From positions 1 to 52,542 of the forward strand of contig CANHHG010000007.1 of NCBI GenBank assembly GCA_947460615.1: a stretch of DNA of 52,542 bases. The letters are read 5' to 3'. This DNA comes from Bacteroidota bacterium (GTDB lineage Bacteria > Bacteroidota > Bacteroidia > Flavobacteriales > Flavobacteriaceae). How positions within the stretch are numbered: position 1 is the stretch's first letter; every line of letters starts with the position of its first letter. Both the position numbers and the translations under genes were made by a program. The notes beneath the pieces were generated by a model. The model was not told the origin of the DNA and ran no database searches. It saw only the letters and a list, made by a program, of their open reading frames with translations. Positions 38,222 through 46,899 of the stretch are shown here, one piece after another.

Positions 38222-39061
38222 ATGTCTACCTCTTACGAAACGAGATACGCCTCAAGTCCTCAAGCCATTAAAAAATATGATACTGCACAATTAAGATCGG
38301 AGTTTTTAATTGACAATCTAATGGAATCAGGTAAAATAAATCTTACTTATTCTCATTACGACCGATATATTGCAGGATCAGCTGTACCAATTCAACCGTT
38401 AACTCTAGAAACTATTGATCCCTTAAAATCTAGTTTTTTTCTGGAAAGAAGAGAATTAGGAATTATAAATGTAGGTGGAAATGGAACCGTAACCGCTGAT
38501 GGTGTGGTTTATGAATTAGGATTTAAAGATGCTTTGTACATTGGAAGTGGCAATAAAGAAGTAGTTTTTAAAAGCGATGATACTAATAATCCAGCAAAAT
38601 TTTATTTGAATTCAGCTCCAGCGCATACCAATTATCCAAATAAAAAAGTAAGTCTTGTTGAAGCAAATAAATTGCAACTGGGCTCAATGGAAACTGCTAA
38701 TCATAGAACGGTAAACCAAATGATAATTGGTGGAATTGTAACTACATGTCAATTGCAAATGGGAATGACAGAACTAAAAACCGGTAGCGTTTGGAACACC
38801 ATGCCTGCACATGTGCACGACAGAAGAATGGAAGTTTATTTCTATTTAGATATTCCTGAAAATCAAGCAGTATGTCATTTTATGGGTCAAACGGATGAAA
38901 CGCGCCACATTTGGATGAATAACCATCAAGCGGTAATTTCTCCACCATGGTCTATTCACTCGGGTGCAGGAACTTCAAATTATACTTTTATTTGGGGAAT
39001 GGCAGGGGAAAACCTTGACTATGGAGATATGGACGTTTGTAAAATTACAGATTTAAGATAA
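38222..39061 (+). CDS. kduI: 5-keto-4-deoxyuronate isomerase
   Basis: Isomerises 5-keto-4-deoxyuronate (formed spontaneously from the unsaturated uronic acid released by GH88) to 2,5-diketo-3-deoxygluconate in the cytoplasm. The 279 residues equal the usual KduI length. The cupin zinc site is in MPAHVHDRRMEVYFY with a downstream HSGAGTSNYTFIWGMAGEN; RRELGIINVGG is another family hallmark. It precedes KduD with no gap (stop and ATG are 1 base apart). KduI shows that the locus handles unsaturated hexuronates of the glucuronate/galacturonate type, not alginate DEH. Confidence 0.96.
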   Translation: MSTSYETRYASSPQAIKKYDTAQLRSEFLIDNLMESGKINLTYSHYDRYIAGSAVPIQPLTLETIDPLKSSFFLERRELGIINVGGNGTVTADGVVYELGFKDALYIGSGNKEVVFKSDDTNNPAKFYLNSAPAHTNYPNKKVSLVEANKLQLGSMETANHRTVNQMIIGGIVTTCQLQMGMTELKTGSVWNTMPAHVHDRRMEVYFYLDIPENQAVCHFMGQTDETRHIWMNNHQAVISPPWSIHSGAGTSNYTFIWGMAGENLDYGDMDVCKITDLR

Positions 39062-39062
39062 A

Positions 39063-39854
39063 ATGGAAAATTCATTATTTGATATCAAAGGAAAAATTGC
39101 ATTGGTTACTGGAAGTACTCATGGTTTAGGTATGGCTATGGCCAAAGGTTTAGGACATGCGGGTGCTACTATTATTATTAATGGAAATTCTTCTCAACCT
39201 AAAATAGATGAAGCGGTATTAGAATTCAACAACGAAGGCATCACCGCTTTTGGATACAAATTTAATGTGGCTGTTGAAAGTGAAGTAATTACTGCTATTA
39301 GCAAAATTGAAAGTGAAGTGGGACCAATCGATATTTTAATTAATAACGCTGGTATTATTAAACGTATTCCATTAATTGAAATGGAAGTTGCTGATTTTAA
39401 AGAAGTCATTGACATTGATTTAGTAAGTCCTTTTATTGTTTCAAAACATGTTGCTAAAGGGATGATAGCTAGACAACAAGGAAAAATAATCAATGTTTGT
39501 TCCATGATGAGTGAATTAGGTAGAAATGGAGTAGGAGCTTATGCTGCTGCAAAAGGAGGACTAAAAATGCTTACTAAAAACATGGCTACAGAGTGGGCAA
39601 AACACAATGTCCAAGTCAACGGAATAGGACCTGGTTATTTTGCGACTACTCAAACAGAACCCATTCGTGTTGATGGTCATCCGTTTAACGAATTTATTAT
39701 TAACAGAACACCTGCTGCAAAGTGGGGTCATCCAGACGATTTATCTGGTGCAGCGATATTTTTATCTTCAAAAGCGAGTGATTTCGTAAACGGTCATATT
39801 TTATATGTAGATGGCGGAATATTAGCCACAATTGGAAAACCTTCAAACGAATAA
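39063..39854 (+). CDS. kduD: 2-deoxy-D-gluconate 3-dehydrogenase
   Basis: SDR enzyme that reduces 2,5-diketo-3-deoxygluconate to 2-keto-3-deoxygluconate (KDG), joining the unsaturated branch to the common pathway. It is 263 residues with the cofactor motif TGSTHGLG, an NNAG motif (residues 91-94), and catalytic Y160/K164 in YAAAKGG. The C-terminal YVDGG is typical. It sits directly after KduI and before an exported DUF4861 protein. Confidence 0.94.
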   Translation: MENSLFDIKGKIALVTGSTHGLGMAMAKGLGHAGATIIINGNSSQPKIDEAVLEFNNEGITAFGYKFNVAVESEVITAISKIESEVGPIDILINNAGIIKRIPLIEMEVADFKEVIDIDLVSPFIVSKHVAKGMIARQQGKIINVCSMMSELGRNGVGAYAAAKGGLKMLTKNMATEWAKHNVQVNGIGPGYFATTQTEPIRVDGHPFNEFIINRTPAAKWGHPDDLSGAAIFLSSKASDFVNGHILYVDGGILATIGKPSNE

Positions 39855-39858
39855 GAGT

Positions 39859-41034
39859 ATGAAACTAAGCAATGTTTTTGTAGTAATACTGCTATCTACA
39901 TCCTTATTATCGTTTTCACAAAAGAATAAAATAGTTACTATTTCCAATCCTTTAAATATTGATAGGGAGTTTGAAACTGTTGAAATTGCTAAAACTACAT
40001 TAGGTCTAAAATCTTCTGATAAATTAGAAAAATATCGTGTTAAAGAATTAGGTACGACTTCTTTTTTAATTTCTCAATGTGTAGATGAAAATGGGGATGG
40101 AATAAGCGATGTGTTGTTATTTCAACCTAAAATTAAAGCGCTTACAACAAATAAATACGAAATCGTAATCAATATTGATACTAAAACTAAAGATCCAATT
40201 AATTTTTGTTTCTCCAGATTTGTTCCTGAAAGAATTGATGATTATGCTTGGGAAAACAATAAAGTGGCATTCAGAACTTACGGACCCGTTGCTCAAAAAA
40301 TGACAGAAGACAAAGTAAAAGGCGGAACTTTAACCAGCGGAATTGATGCTTGGTTAAAGAGAGTGGAATATCCTGTTATTAATAAATGGTATGAAAAATA
40401 CACTAACGGAACTGGGACTTATCATAAAGATACCGGTGAAGGTCTAGACAATTTTCATGTGGGCGATAGCCGAGGAATAGGCGGAATAGCTGTTAAAATA
40501 GACACCGCTTATTATTATTCTAAGAATTTTATCTCTTGGAAAACTATAACTACAGGCCCTTTAAGAACTAGTTTCACACTTACTTATGCGGATTGGGATG
40601 CGAATGGAAACAAAATTAAAGAGGTGAAACACATCAGTTTAGATTATGGAAGTTTCCTTTCTAAATTTGAAATTGAAGTTTCGGGCACTAAAACAATTTC
40701 AACAGGAATTACATTGCATAGCAATGACGGTAAAACGGAATCTAACTTAAATGCTGGTTGGATTGATTATTGGCAACCTATTGATGATTCTGAATTAGGT
40801 ACCGGTATTGTTTTTCCTAAAAATACAATGATTAGTACTGAAAAATATATGAATCCAAATAAAGACCTCTGTAATTTGTATGCAGCTCTTAAAGTGGTGA
40901 ATAATAAAGTAATTTATTACACCGGATTTGGTTGGAAAAAACAAGGGGAATTTGTCACTAAAGAAGCATGGGAAAATTATCTAACCAATTATGCAATCAA
41001 AATAAATAATCCTTTGATAGTTAATATTAAATAG
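39859..41034 (+). CDS. DUF4861-family exported protein
   Basis: A 391-residue protein with a signal peptide (about 1-20, ending LLSFSQ). The ATG at 39859 is used; a longer TTG start overlaps the KduD gene. DUF4861 features are ISNPLNIDREFETVEI at the N-terminus, the DENGDGISDVLLFQP segment, and YAWENNKVAFRTYGP. The family is frequent in uronate-degrading PULs of Bacteroidota, but I know no settled function. Its place directly after KduI/KduD suggests action on unsaturated or saturated uronate oligosaccharides in the periplasm. A terminator follows. Confidence 0.78.
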   Translation: MKLSNVFVVILLSTSLLSFSQKNKIVTISNPLNIDREFETVEIAKTTLGLKSSDKLEKYRVKELGTTSFLISQCVDENGDGISDVLLFQPKIKALTTNKYEIVINIDTKTKDPINFCFSRFVPERIDDYAWENNKVAFRTYGPVAQKMTEDKVKGGTLTSGIDAWLKRVEYPVINKWYEKYTNGTGTYHKDTGEGLDNFHVGDSRGIGGIAVKIDTAYYYSKNFISWKTITTGPLRTSFTLTYADWDANGNKIKEVKHISLDYGSFLSKFEIEVSGTKTISTGITLHSNDGKTESNLNAGWIDYWQPIDDSELGTGIVFPKNTMISTEKYMNPNKDLCNLYAALKVVNNKVIYYTGFGWKKQGEFVTKEAWENYLTNYAIKINNPLIVNIK

Positions 41035-41054
41035 CAAAAAAGGCTAAACAATAG

Positions 41055-41084
41055 AAATCTATAAATTTATTTATGGATTTTTTT
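41055..41084 (+). terminator. Intrinsic terminator after the DUF4861 gene
   Basis: AAATCTATAAA pairs with TTTATGGATTT (one G-T wobble) around a TTTA loop and runs into a T tract. It lies about 20 bases after the DUF4861 stop and ends the plus-strand PUL, overlapping the end of the convergent esterase gene by two bases. Confidence 0.7.
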
Positions 41085-42498
41085 ATTCCCAATTGTCAGT
41101 TCTAAATGAAGAAGTTGGTAGCATGTTGTTATCATATAAAGTTCCTACAAACCAATTGTTCCATCCGTATCGAACGGCAACTGGCTCCAAAACTTCCAAG
41201 CTGGTGACTTTAACTTGTTTGTGATTGATAATTATAGCTTTTGCAGGATGAAATACTTTATCAGCTCCAGCGATTTCAAAATTACTAATTTCTAATTCAG
41301 GAGAATAAATACCCGTTTCTGCAAAATTGAAATTCAAGAAAAGAGCCCCTTCTTTTACTTCCATTGATTTATAAATTGGACCTGAGCAATCGACCTCTTT
41401 ATACCCGTAGGTTTTGTTCAAAGCAATAAATAGTAATCTCTCAGCAACTTCTTTTTTGCGTGGTGGATGTATTGTTTGCTCTGAACCAATATCTGAAAGT
41501 ACCGCCATTCCTGAATTTGGAATAACCTCTGATGCCTTTAATTGCGCTTCTCTTTGGAATTGAGAATTTGATTTGTCAATATATTTATTGGGCGCTATTT
41601 GAACATAGTAAAATGGAAATTCTCCAATATTCCATTGTTTACGCCAATCTTTTACCATTTCAGGCAGTAATTGCTGGTACAATTTAGGTTCATCACGATT
41701 CGTTTCCCCCTGATACCAAAGTACGCCTTTAATGGTATATGAAGTAATTGGATTGATCATCGCATTAAATATCGCTGATGGAATTCTTTTGTATTTTTCA
41801 GTAGTATCCTTCTTAACTTTATTGACATCTAAAAAAGGTGCAACTGCGTCTTTACTTATCCAAGGTTGAATTCTTGTTCCTCCCCACGAAGTCATTATTA
41901 TTCCAACAGGTACCTCTAAAATTTCTTGTAATTTCTGTCCGTAAAAATAAGCTACAGCACTGAAATCCTTTGTGTTATTTGGACTTGCGACATCCCATTT
42001 TTTAAAACTAGCTACCGTATCTAATGGCGTTGGAAATCCATTTTCTGTAATGGAAAATAACCGAATATTATTATTTCTTGAATTGGCAATAGCTGAATTT
42101 CCTTCAAATGTTGGTTGGCCAGTATATCCTTTTAAAGGCATTCTCATATTAGATTGTCCTGAACAAACCCAAACTTCACCAAACAATATGTTTTCCAATT
42201 TGATATTAGATTCTAAACTACTTAATTGAATGGTTTGTGGTTCTTTGCTTAAAGTTGTTTTTATAACGACTTCCCATCGACCATTTTCTGGTGTTGTGAT
42301 TTTGATTTCATTAATAATCCAACTTGGTTTTATATTTATTTTTTCACCTGATTTTGCCCACCCCCATATTTTAACTGATGTATTTCGTTGCAAAACCATA
42401 TTGGAAGCAATTATTCCAGGTAATTTTATTTTTGCAAATAGCGAAGGATTATTTGACAAAAAAATTAAGGTGATAAACGTAACTACAAGTTTTTTCAT
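41083..42498 (-). CDS. SGNH-hydrolase carbohydrate acetylesterase (sialate O-acetylesterase-like)
   Basis: A 471-residue exported esterase (signal peptide about 1-22, ending SLFAK). The SASA-type SGNH signatures are the nucleophile S116 in CSGQSNM, the GTR-containing TSWGGTRIQPW segment, the oxyanion-type WYQGETN, and the late histidine in SEQTIHPPRKKEVAER. It is expected to remove O-acetyl groups from a sugar. In this locus that suggests an acetylated uronan. It is convergent with the DUF4861 gene and may share the transcription unit of the two upstream lyase genes. Confidence 0.85.
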   Translation of the reverse strand: MKKLVVTFITLIFLSNNPSLFAKIKLPGIIASNMVLQRNTSVKIWGWAKSGEKINIKPSWIINEIKITTPENGRWEVVIKTTLSKEPQTIQLSSLESNIKLENILFGEVWVCSGQSNMRMPLKGYTGQPTFEGNSAIANSRNNNIRLFSITENGFPTPLDTVASFKKWDVASPNNTKDFSAVAYFYGQKLQEILEVPVGIIMTSWGGTRIQPWISKDAVAPFLDVNKVKKDTTEKYKRIPSAIFNAMINPITSYTIKGVLWYQGETNRDEPKLYQQLLPEMVKDWRKQWNIGEFPFYYVQIAPNKYIDKSNSQFQREAQLKASEVIPNSGMAVLSDIGSEQTIHPPRKKEVAERLLFIALNKTYGYKEVDCSGPIYKSMEVKEGALFLNFNFAETGIYSPELEISNFEIAGADKVFHPAKAIIINHKQVKVTSLEVLEPVAVRYGWNNWFVGTLYDNNMLPTSSFRTDNWE

Positions 42499-42502
42499 AA
42501 AT

Positions 42503-43624
42503 TTATTTTTTAATTATTTTGATTGATTCGGACTTATTTTCTCCATTATAAAATTGTATCATATACAATCCTGATTTTAAATTAGAAACATCAACATTTT
42601 TTGTTAAACTATTAAATTCAATTATTTTTTTACCAGAAATATCAAACAGTTGTAGTTGATTGTATTTATTTAAAATTGATTCTGACAATTCAATTTTATC
42701 AATAACAGGATTCGTTATTGAAATGGTATTATCCGCAAAATTGTTCGCATTTATTGCTAATGTTGCTACTTCTTGAATGCTAAATCCTGCAAAACGAACG
42801 GCTTCATCACGTAAATTTCCAATATCACTTAAACTTCTGTAAATACCCCATTTTGGGCGAATAAAACTATTGTCCGGACGAATAGTGGCAATATTATTGT
42901 TTGTATAAGATAGCAAAACAGTTCCATCACTACGTTTTTTCAAGACAATTGAATAGAATCCATTCCCACTCACATTTATTCGTTCTTCAGCATCTACCCA
43001 GTTTCCTAGAAAGGGTAATAAGTTAACAATATTGACTTTATTTGCACCTGAAGTTGAATTTTCGACATATATCAATTCCAATTTATTAGGTGTTCCTAGT
43101 CTTGGAGTTAATGTAAAAATAGGACTACTATCATCTCCGTCAACTGCTTTTATTTGATGAATATGAGTAAAATTTGATGAAGGTTGAAAGCCAATTGGCA
43201 ATTTAAAGCTCCATTTGTATATAATATTCTCTCCAATAGTCCCTTTTAAATTATCTGGTGATGGTGCATAGGTTTTAATTTCAGTACGTTGACGGTCTGT
43301 TAAAGTTGGGTCTACAGGTTCATTATCTAATAGGACGTGTGAGTAAAATTCAAATACATATCGAAGTAACTCATTGTCATAAACTTCTGCAATATGTTTA
43401 TTTCCACCTGCCGCCCAAGGATGATATAAATCGGGTGCTTCAACAGCACCGACTCCATTTCCAGGAGCAAAAATATTGGTTATTAATTCATAAGTATTTC
43501 CCGGGCCGTTTGCCTCTAAGGTAACTTGTGAAAACGAAGCTTGGATTTGACATATAGATGCAAATCCGACTAATAAAATATTATTTATAAATAAATTATT
43601 CACCTTCTTTAATCGAAAAATCAT
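42503..43624 (-). CDS. Secreted jelly-roll polysaccharide lyase with T9SS tail (putative glucuronan lyase, PL20/heparinase-I-like)
   Basis: A 373-residue protein. The ATG at 43624 is preferred because the signal segment (KKVNNLFINNILLVGFASI) follows directly; a further ATG is 18 bases upstream. It overlaps the end of the upstream gene by 29 bases. The catalytic domain (about 35-285) has the conserved segments DRQRTEIKTYAPSP, FTHIHQIKAVDG, PIFTLTPR and FIRPKWGIYRSL, which look like the PF14099-type lyase jelly roll. A type A T9SS tail ends the protein (SESIKIIKK). I infer cleavage of polyglucuronate at the cell surface. The family assignment is from memory of motif patterns and is uncertain. 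Confidence 0.7.
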   Translation of the reverse strand: MIFRLKKVNNLFINNILLVGFASICQIQASFSQVTLEANGPGNTYELITNIFAPGNGVGAVEAPDLYHPWAAGGNKHIAEVYDNELLRYVFEFYSHVLLDNEPVDPTLTDRQRTEIKTYAPSPDNLKGTIGENIIYKWSFKLPIGFQPSSNFTHIHQIKAVDGDDSSPIFTLTPRLGTPNKLELIYVENSTSGANKVNIVNLLPFLGNWVDAEERINVSGNGFYSIVLKKRSDGTVLLSYTNNNIATIRPDNSFIRPKWGIYRSLSDIGNLRDEAVRFAGFSIQEVATLAINANNFADNTISITNPVIDKIELSESILNKYNQLQLFDISGKKIIEFNSLTKNVDVSNLKSGLYMIQFYNGENKSESIKIIKK

Positions 43625-44381
43625 TAAATCGAACCGCCTCATCTCTTAAATCTTCTGCCTTTTTCAAGCTTCTATAAATTCCCCATTTTGGTCTTATAAA
43701 ATCATTATCGGACCTAATGGTCATGATATTATTACTTTTAAAAGAGAGTAATTCCTTGCCATTTTTTAATTTATTTATTGAAATAGAGTACGTTCCGTTA
43801 GTACCAATTTTTATCTTTTCTGTAATTTCGACCCAAGTACCTTCCAACTCTGAAAGGTCAACAGTAGCAATAGTATTTTCATTGTTATGAATAACAATTA
43901 GTTGATTTATCTTTGCTTTTCTGGCTGTTAATGTAAAAATTGGTAAATCTTGTGATCCTCCAACTGCTTTTATTTGATGTAAATGGGTAAAACTACTGGA
44001 AGGTTGAAAACCTTTAGGCAACCTAAATTTCCATTTATAAGTAACTGTTTCTCCTAAAGTTCCAATTAAATTGGCAGGTGAAGGCTCATACGTTTTAATT
44101 TCAACACGCTGCCTATCTGTTTTTTCACATCTGTCATTATCCGGGACAACATGAGAATAAAATTCAAATACGTTCTCTTTCAATTCATCATCCCATACTT
44201 CAGCGATGTGTCTTCCAAAAGTACCATGAACGCATTCAGGATGTTCTACTGCTTCATTTCCAGGTGCTAAAATGGAATTGATTAACTCATAAGTATTTCC
44301 TGGTCCATCTGATTTTAATACTACTTGAGAATAGTTATAAAACGGCAATAAAAAAAATAGTAAAGCAACAGGTTTTTTCAT
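43596..44381 (-). CDS. Jelly-roll polysaccharide lyase (paralog without T9SS tail)
   Basis: A 261-residue exported protein; the ATG at 44381 begins a typical signal peptide (MKKPVALLFFLLPFYNYSQ). It aligns with the catalytic domain of the next gene: GPGNTYELI at the N terminus, DRQRVEIKTYEPSP, FTHLHQIKAVGG, PIFTLTARK, and FIRPKWGIYRSL. It ends right after the catalytic domain, lacking the T9SS tail, and is therefore probably periplasmic. The 29-base overlap with the next gene suggests translational coupling, not a frameshift, because both proteins have their own signal peptides and full domains. Likely a uronan lyase. Confidence 0.72.
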   Translation of the reverse strand: MKKPVALLFFLLPFYNYSQVVLKSDGPGNTYELINSILAPGNEAVEHPECVHGTFGRHIAEVWDDELKENVFEFYSHVVPDNDRCEKTDRQRVEIKTYEPSPANLIGTLGETVTYKWKFRLPKGFQPSSSFTHLHQIKAVGGSQDLPIFTLTARKAKINQLIVIHNNENTIATVDLSELEGTWVEITEKIKIGTNGTYSISINKLKNGKELLSFKSNNIMTIRSDNDFIRPKWGIYRSLKKAEDLRDEAVRFNDFSIKEGE

Positions 44382-44390
44382 TTTGATCAT

Positions 44391-44433
44391 ATAAAAAATA
44401 AAAATGCGATATTGAAAAATACCGCATTTTAGT
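44391..44433 (-). terminator. Intrinsic terminator after the large T9SS protein gene
   Basis: On the minus strand AAAATGCGGTATT pairs with AATATCGCATTTT around a short loop and is followed by a T-rich run. It lies between the stop of the 44450 gene and the start of the lyase gene, so lyase expression needs read-through or a promoter of its own. Confidence 0.8.
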
Positions 44434-44449
44434 ATGAGTTTAATAATTA

Positions 44450-46660
44450 TTATTTAATAATTAATTTTTTTGTTGTTGTTAAACCCGCTTCTGTAATTTT
44501 TACAAAGTAAGTTCCTTGGCTTAAAGCAGAAACATTAATTGCTTCAGAAGCTGTTTTATCTTGTAGCACTTGTTGTCCCAATGTAGTATAAATAACAACC
44601 TCTTTTTCTAAATTTGATGAAGAAGAAATGAATAACTTACCATTAGAAACAGGATTTGGGTATATGTATAAATTAGAAATTGAATTATTTTCTAATCCTA
44701 AAGCTGGCCCTCCTAAAGCTTGTGACCAGTTGTTTGCAACTCTAATTTCATCTATAATTATTGTTGGTGTAGAAGCTGATGAAGCTTGTAATATTTTTAT
44801 TCTGTCTAAATTGTTTCTTGTAACAGAAGTGGTAGGATTGTTTTGAGACAATGTAGCAGCAGGTTGGGTAGTGGTAGCAGGATCGATCCATAATTTCGCC
44901 ACTTGCTGTAATGGATCTGCGTTTCCAATATTCTCATAACTAATAACAACTACGTGTTGTGTATTAAAATCAAATTCAGTTGCACTCCAAACACATTCGT
45001 CACCATTATTTGATTTAGACAAACCTAAATTGTATTTCCCGGTGGTCGTATTTTTTCTAAACATTACATCTGCTGCATAGTTAGTAATTACAGCAGAAGT
45101 TGTAGGATCAATACCATCAGAAGAAAAACTATAAAAACCTGTTGGTGCAGAGAAACCAGGAGTGGTTGCAGCAGCGATAATTGAAGCAGGTGCATCAACT
45201 ATATTGACTACAAATGAAGAAAATAAATTTCCACTTGTAGTGTTAGTAAATTTTAATTCAGGATCTATTCCAGAACCTACAAATGAAATTGCATTTCCGG
45301 CAGCAGAAGGTAATACAGTATTTGTCCAAGTAGGCGATGCAACAATTAAAACATCATCAGTAATATTTGTACTTGGAGTAATTGACCAAGAACCTAATCC
45401 AGTTCCTGGATTTTCAAGATTAGCTGCTGAAGCGCCATTATTCATTTGAATTAATTTATCACCTACATTATAACTTGCAAAACTATCATATAATGGTAAA
45501 GTTCTTAAACTTGTATCTCCAATAAATGCTTGAGTTGCAATACGGGTACTTTCAACATTGTTTATCGTTTGAGAACCATAATAAGTAGCATATGTTAAAG
45601 GTGTACTTGCGGCAATTGCAGTTCCTCCTGTTAATGTTGAATACCATTTGATATTACTACCAGTAGCAACTAAGCTACCTACAGTTGGATTAGTTGTAGT
45701 ATTAAAAACTTGTCTGTTAGCAATAGTTGGAGGTACCGTATATGCCGGAGGTGTACTTAAACTAATTTTAAAGTTGTCAAATTGATAAGAGTTTGAAGCA
45801 GATGCATTACTTTGAAGTCCCGCTACAAATCCATAACTAGTCATTGGTGTAGTTGTAGGTACATCAGTTACAGATCCTCCAAGAGTAAATGAACCTGCTG
45901 AAGGATCAGCAAATGTAATCGGTGTTGGGGTAATTGGATCTTCTCTATAATACAATTCCCATACATCTACAGTAGGGTTATAAGTAACTTTAACACTTAA
46001 ATTATTAGGTGTAGTTGCTGCAGGAACCTGAGCCAATTCAGGAGATTCAATGAGCCTAGTAACCACAGAAGATTCACTAACAACATCTCCGATTCCATTA
46101 GTAAACTTAATTAAATACAAACTTGTTTTTCCTGTTGTAGCGTTATTAGCGCTTTTTTGAAGTGTAACAACATATCCCGAACCTGGGGTAGTACCATTTG
46201 AAAGTACAGTTCCAGTTGTTGAACATAAAACGACACCACTGAAATATTTATTTGCCTGAAAGCCAGAGGAAGAAGAAAAAATATTAGTGGCCGCTCTAGA
46301 GGCTCTCATGTTAAAAGTCCAAGTAATAAGATTGGTGTTTGAACGAAGAGCTCCATTCATTCCCGATCCAGAAGGTAAAGCACCAACTACACTTACTCTA
46401 TTAGCCCCAGTTGTTGTATTTGGCATAAAATTTAAAAATCCATCGGTTCCATTAAGATCTACTGAGGTGTAACCTGCAACATTAGTAACATAACTTACTG
46501 ATGGAGTAGAGGTAGATCCGTTATAGTTGTTTGCTATCGGAACTGCAGTAGATCCAAAAGTTTCTTGAACCACTGTTTGACCGGAAATGGTGTTAGCACC
46601 TACCAACATCAATAAAAAAACACCTTTAATAGATTTGTAGTTAAGTAATAATTTTTTCAT
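44450..46660 (-). CDS. Large T9SS-secreted protein of unknown function, possible glycan-binding protein
   Basis: A 736-residue protein with a signal peptide (about 1-27, ending TISGQ) and a type A T9SS tail (IYPNPVSNGKLF to TKKLIIK). The composition is rich in Ser, Thr, Asn and Gly. Two concanavalin/LamG-like regions appear to be present (about 30-300 and 390-650), separated by an Ig-like linker containing IKWYSTLTGGTAIA. No catalytic motif is recognised. At the head of a minus-strand unit next to two lyases and an esterase, a surface glycan-binding or adhesive role is plausible. It might equally be an unrelated surface protein at the PUL border. Confidence 0.7.
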   Translation of the reverse strand: MKKLLLNYKSIKGVFLLMLVGANTISGQTVVQETFGSTAVPIANNYNGSTSTPSVSYVTNVAGYTSVDLNGTDGFLNFMPNTTTGANRVSVVGALPSGSGMNGALRSNTNLITWTFNMRASRAATNIFSSSSGFQANKYFSGVVLCSTTGTVLSNGTTPGSGYVVTLQKSANNATTGKTSLYLIKFTNGIGDVVSESSVVTRLIESPELAQVPAATTPNNLSVKVTYNPTVDVWELYYREDPITPTPITFADPSAGSFTLGGSVTDVPTTTPMTSYGFVAGLQSNASASNSYQFDNFKISLSTPPAYTVPPTIANRQVFNTTTNPTVGSLVATGSNIKWYSTLTGGTAIAASTPLTYATYYGSQTINNVESTRIATQAFIGDTSLRTLPLYDSFASYNVGDKLIQMNNGASAANLENPGTGLGSWSITPSTNITDDVLIVASPTWTNTVLPSAAGNAISFVGSGIDPELKFTNTTSGNLFSSFVVNIVDAPASIIAAATTPGFSAPTGFYSFSSDGIDPTTSAVITNYAADVMFRKNTTTGKYNLGLSKSNNGDECVWSATEFDFNTQHVVVISYENIGNADPLQQVAKLWIDPATTTQPAATLSQNNPTTSVTRNNLDRIKILQASSASTPTIIIDEIRVANNWSQALGGPALGLENNSISNLYIYPNPVSNGKLFISSSSNLEKEVVIYTTLGQQVLQDKTASEAINVSALSQGTYFVKITEAGLTTTKKLIIK

Positions 46661-46853
46661 ACGTTTTGTTTTAATTCATTAATTTTTGTAACATCAAAAT
46701 ATTAATATAATAATTATATAATCCTTATTTATTAATTGATAACTCAAAATTAGGTCTTAAGTAGAGAATTAAAATACTATTGTAGGGGTAAAATTGTACA
46801 GAAATGTTAATTTTATTAGCTTTGAGATGGTATTATCGAATTAATTTAAATAA
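46661..46853. other. Intergenic AT-rich region upstream of the large T9SS gene
   Basis: About 190 bases, very AT-rich, without a coding region. On the minus strand a TAATTTTG at 46752-46745 matches TAnnTTTG and could be the -7 element for the T9SS protein gene, with a leader of about 80 bases. I see no matching -33 element at the right distance. Confidence 0.35.
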
Positions 46854-46883
46854 AAAAATGCCCGTTATATAACGGGCATTTTT
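46854..46883 (-). terminator. Intrinsic terminator of the FKBP lipoprotein gene
   Basis: AAAAATGCCCGTTAT pairs perfectly with ATAACGGGCATTTTT. T-rich sequence flanks both sides, so it can work in either direction. It lies 17 bases beyond the stop of the minus-strand FKBP gene and marks the boundary between the PUL and the housekeeping region. Confidence 0.85.
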
Positions 46884-46899
46884 AATATTATGTATGATT

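Noticed and set aside
42230-42526. 98-residue plus-strand reading frame opposite the esterase
   Set aside because: It is antisense to a clear SGNH esterase gene, has no recognisable domain and no ribosome-binding context; it is a shadow frame. The same applies to the other antisense frames across the lyase and sulfatase genes.
43596-43642. Frameshift joining the two jelly-roll lyase genes
   Set aside because: Both genes have their own signal peptide and a complete catalytic domain, so the overlap is ordinary translational coupling between paralogs.
30-46660. Ulvan utilization locus
   Set aside because: S1_7/S1_8-type sulfatases and GH88 would fit, but I see no ulvan lyase of the PL24, PL25, PL28 or PL40 type, no GH78 and no rhamnose catabolic genes.
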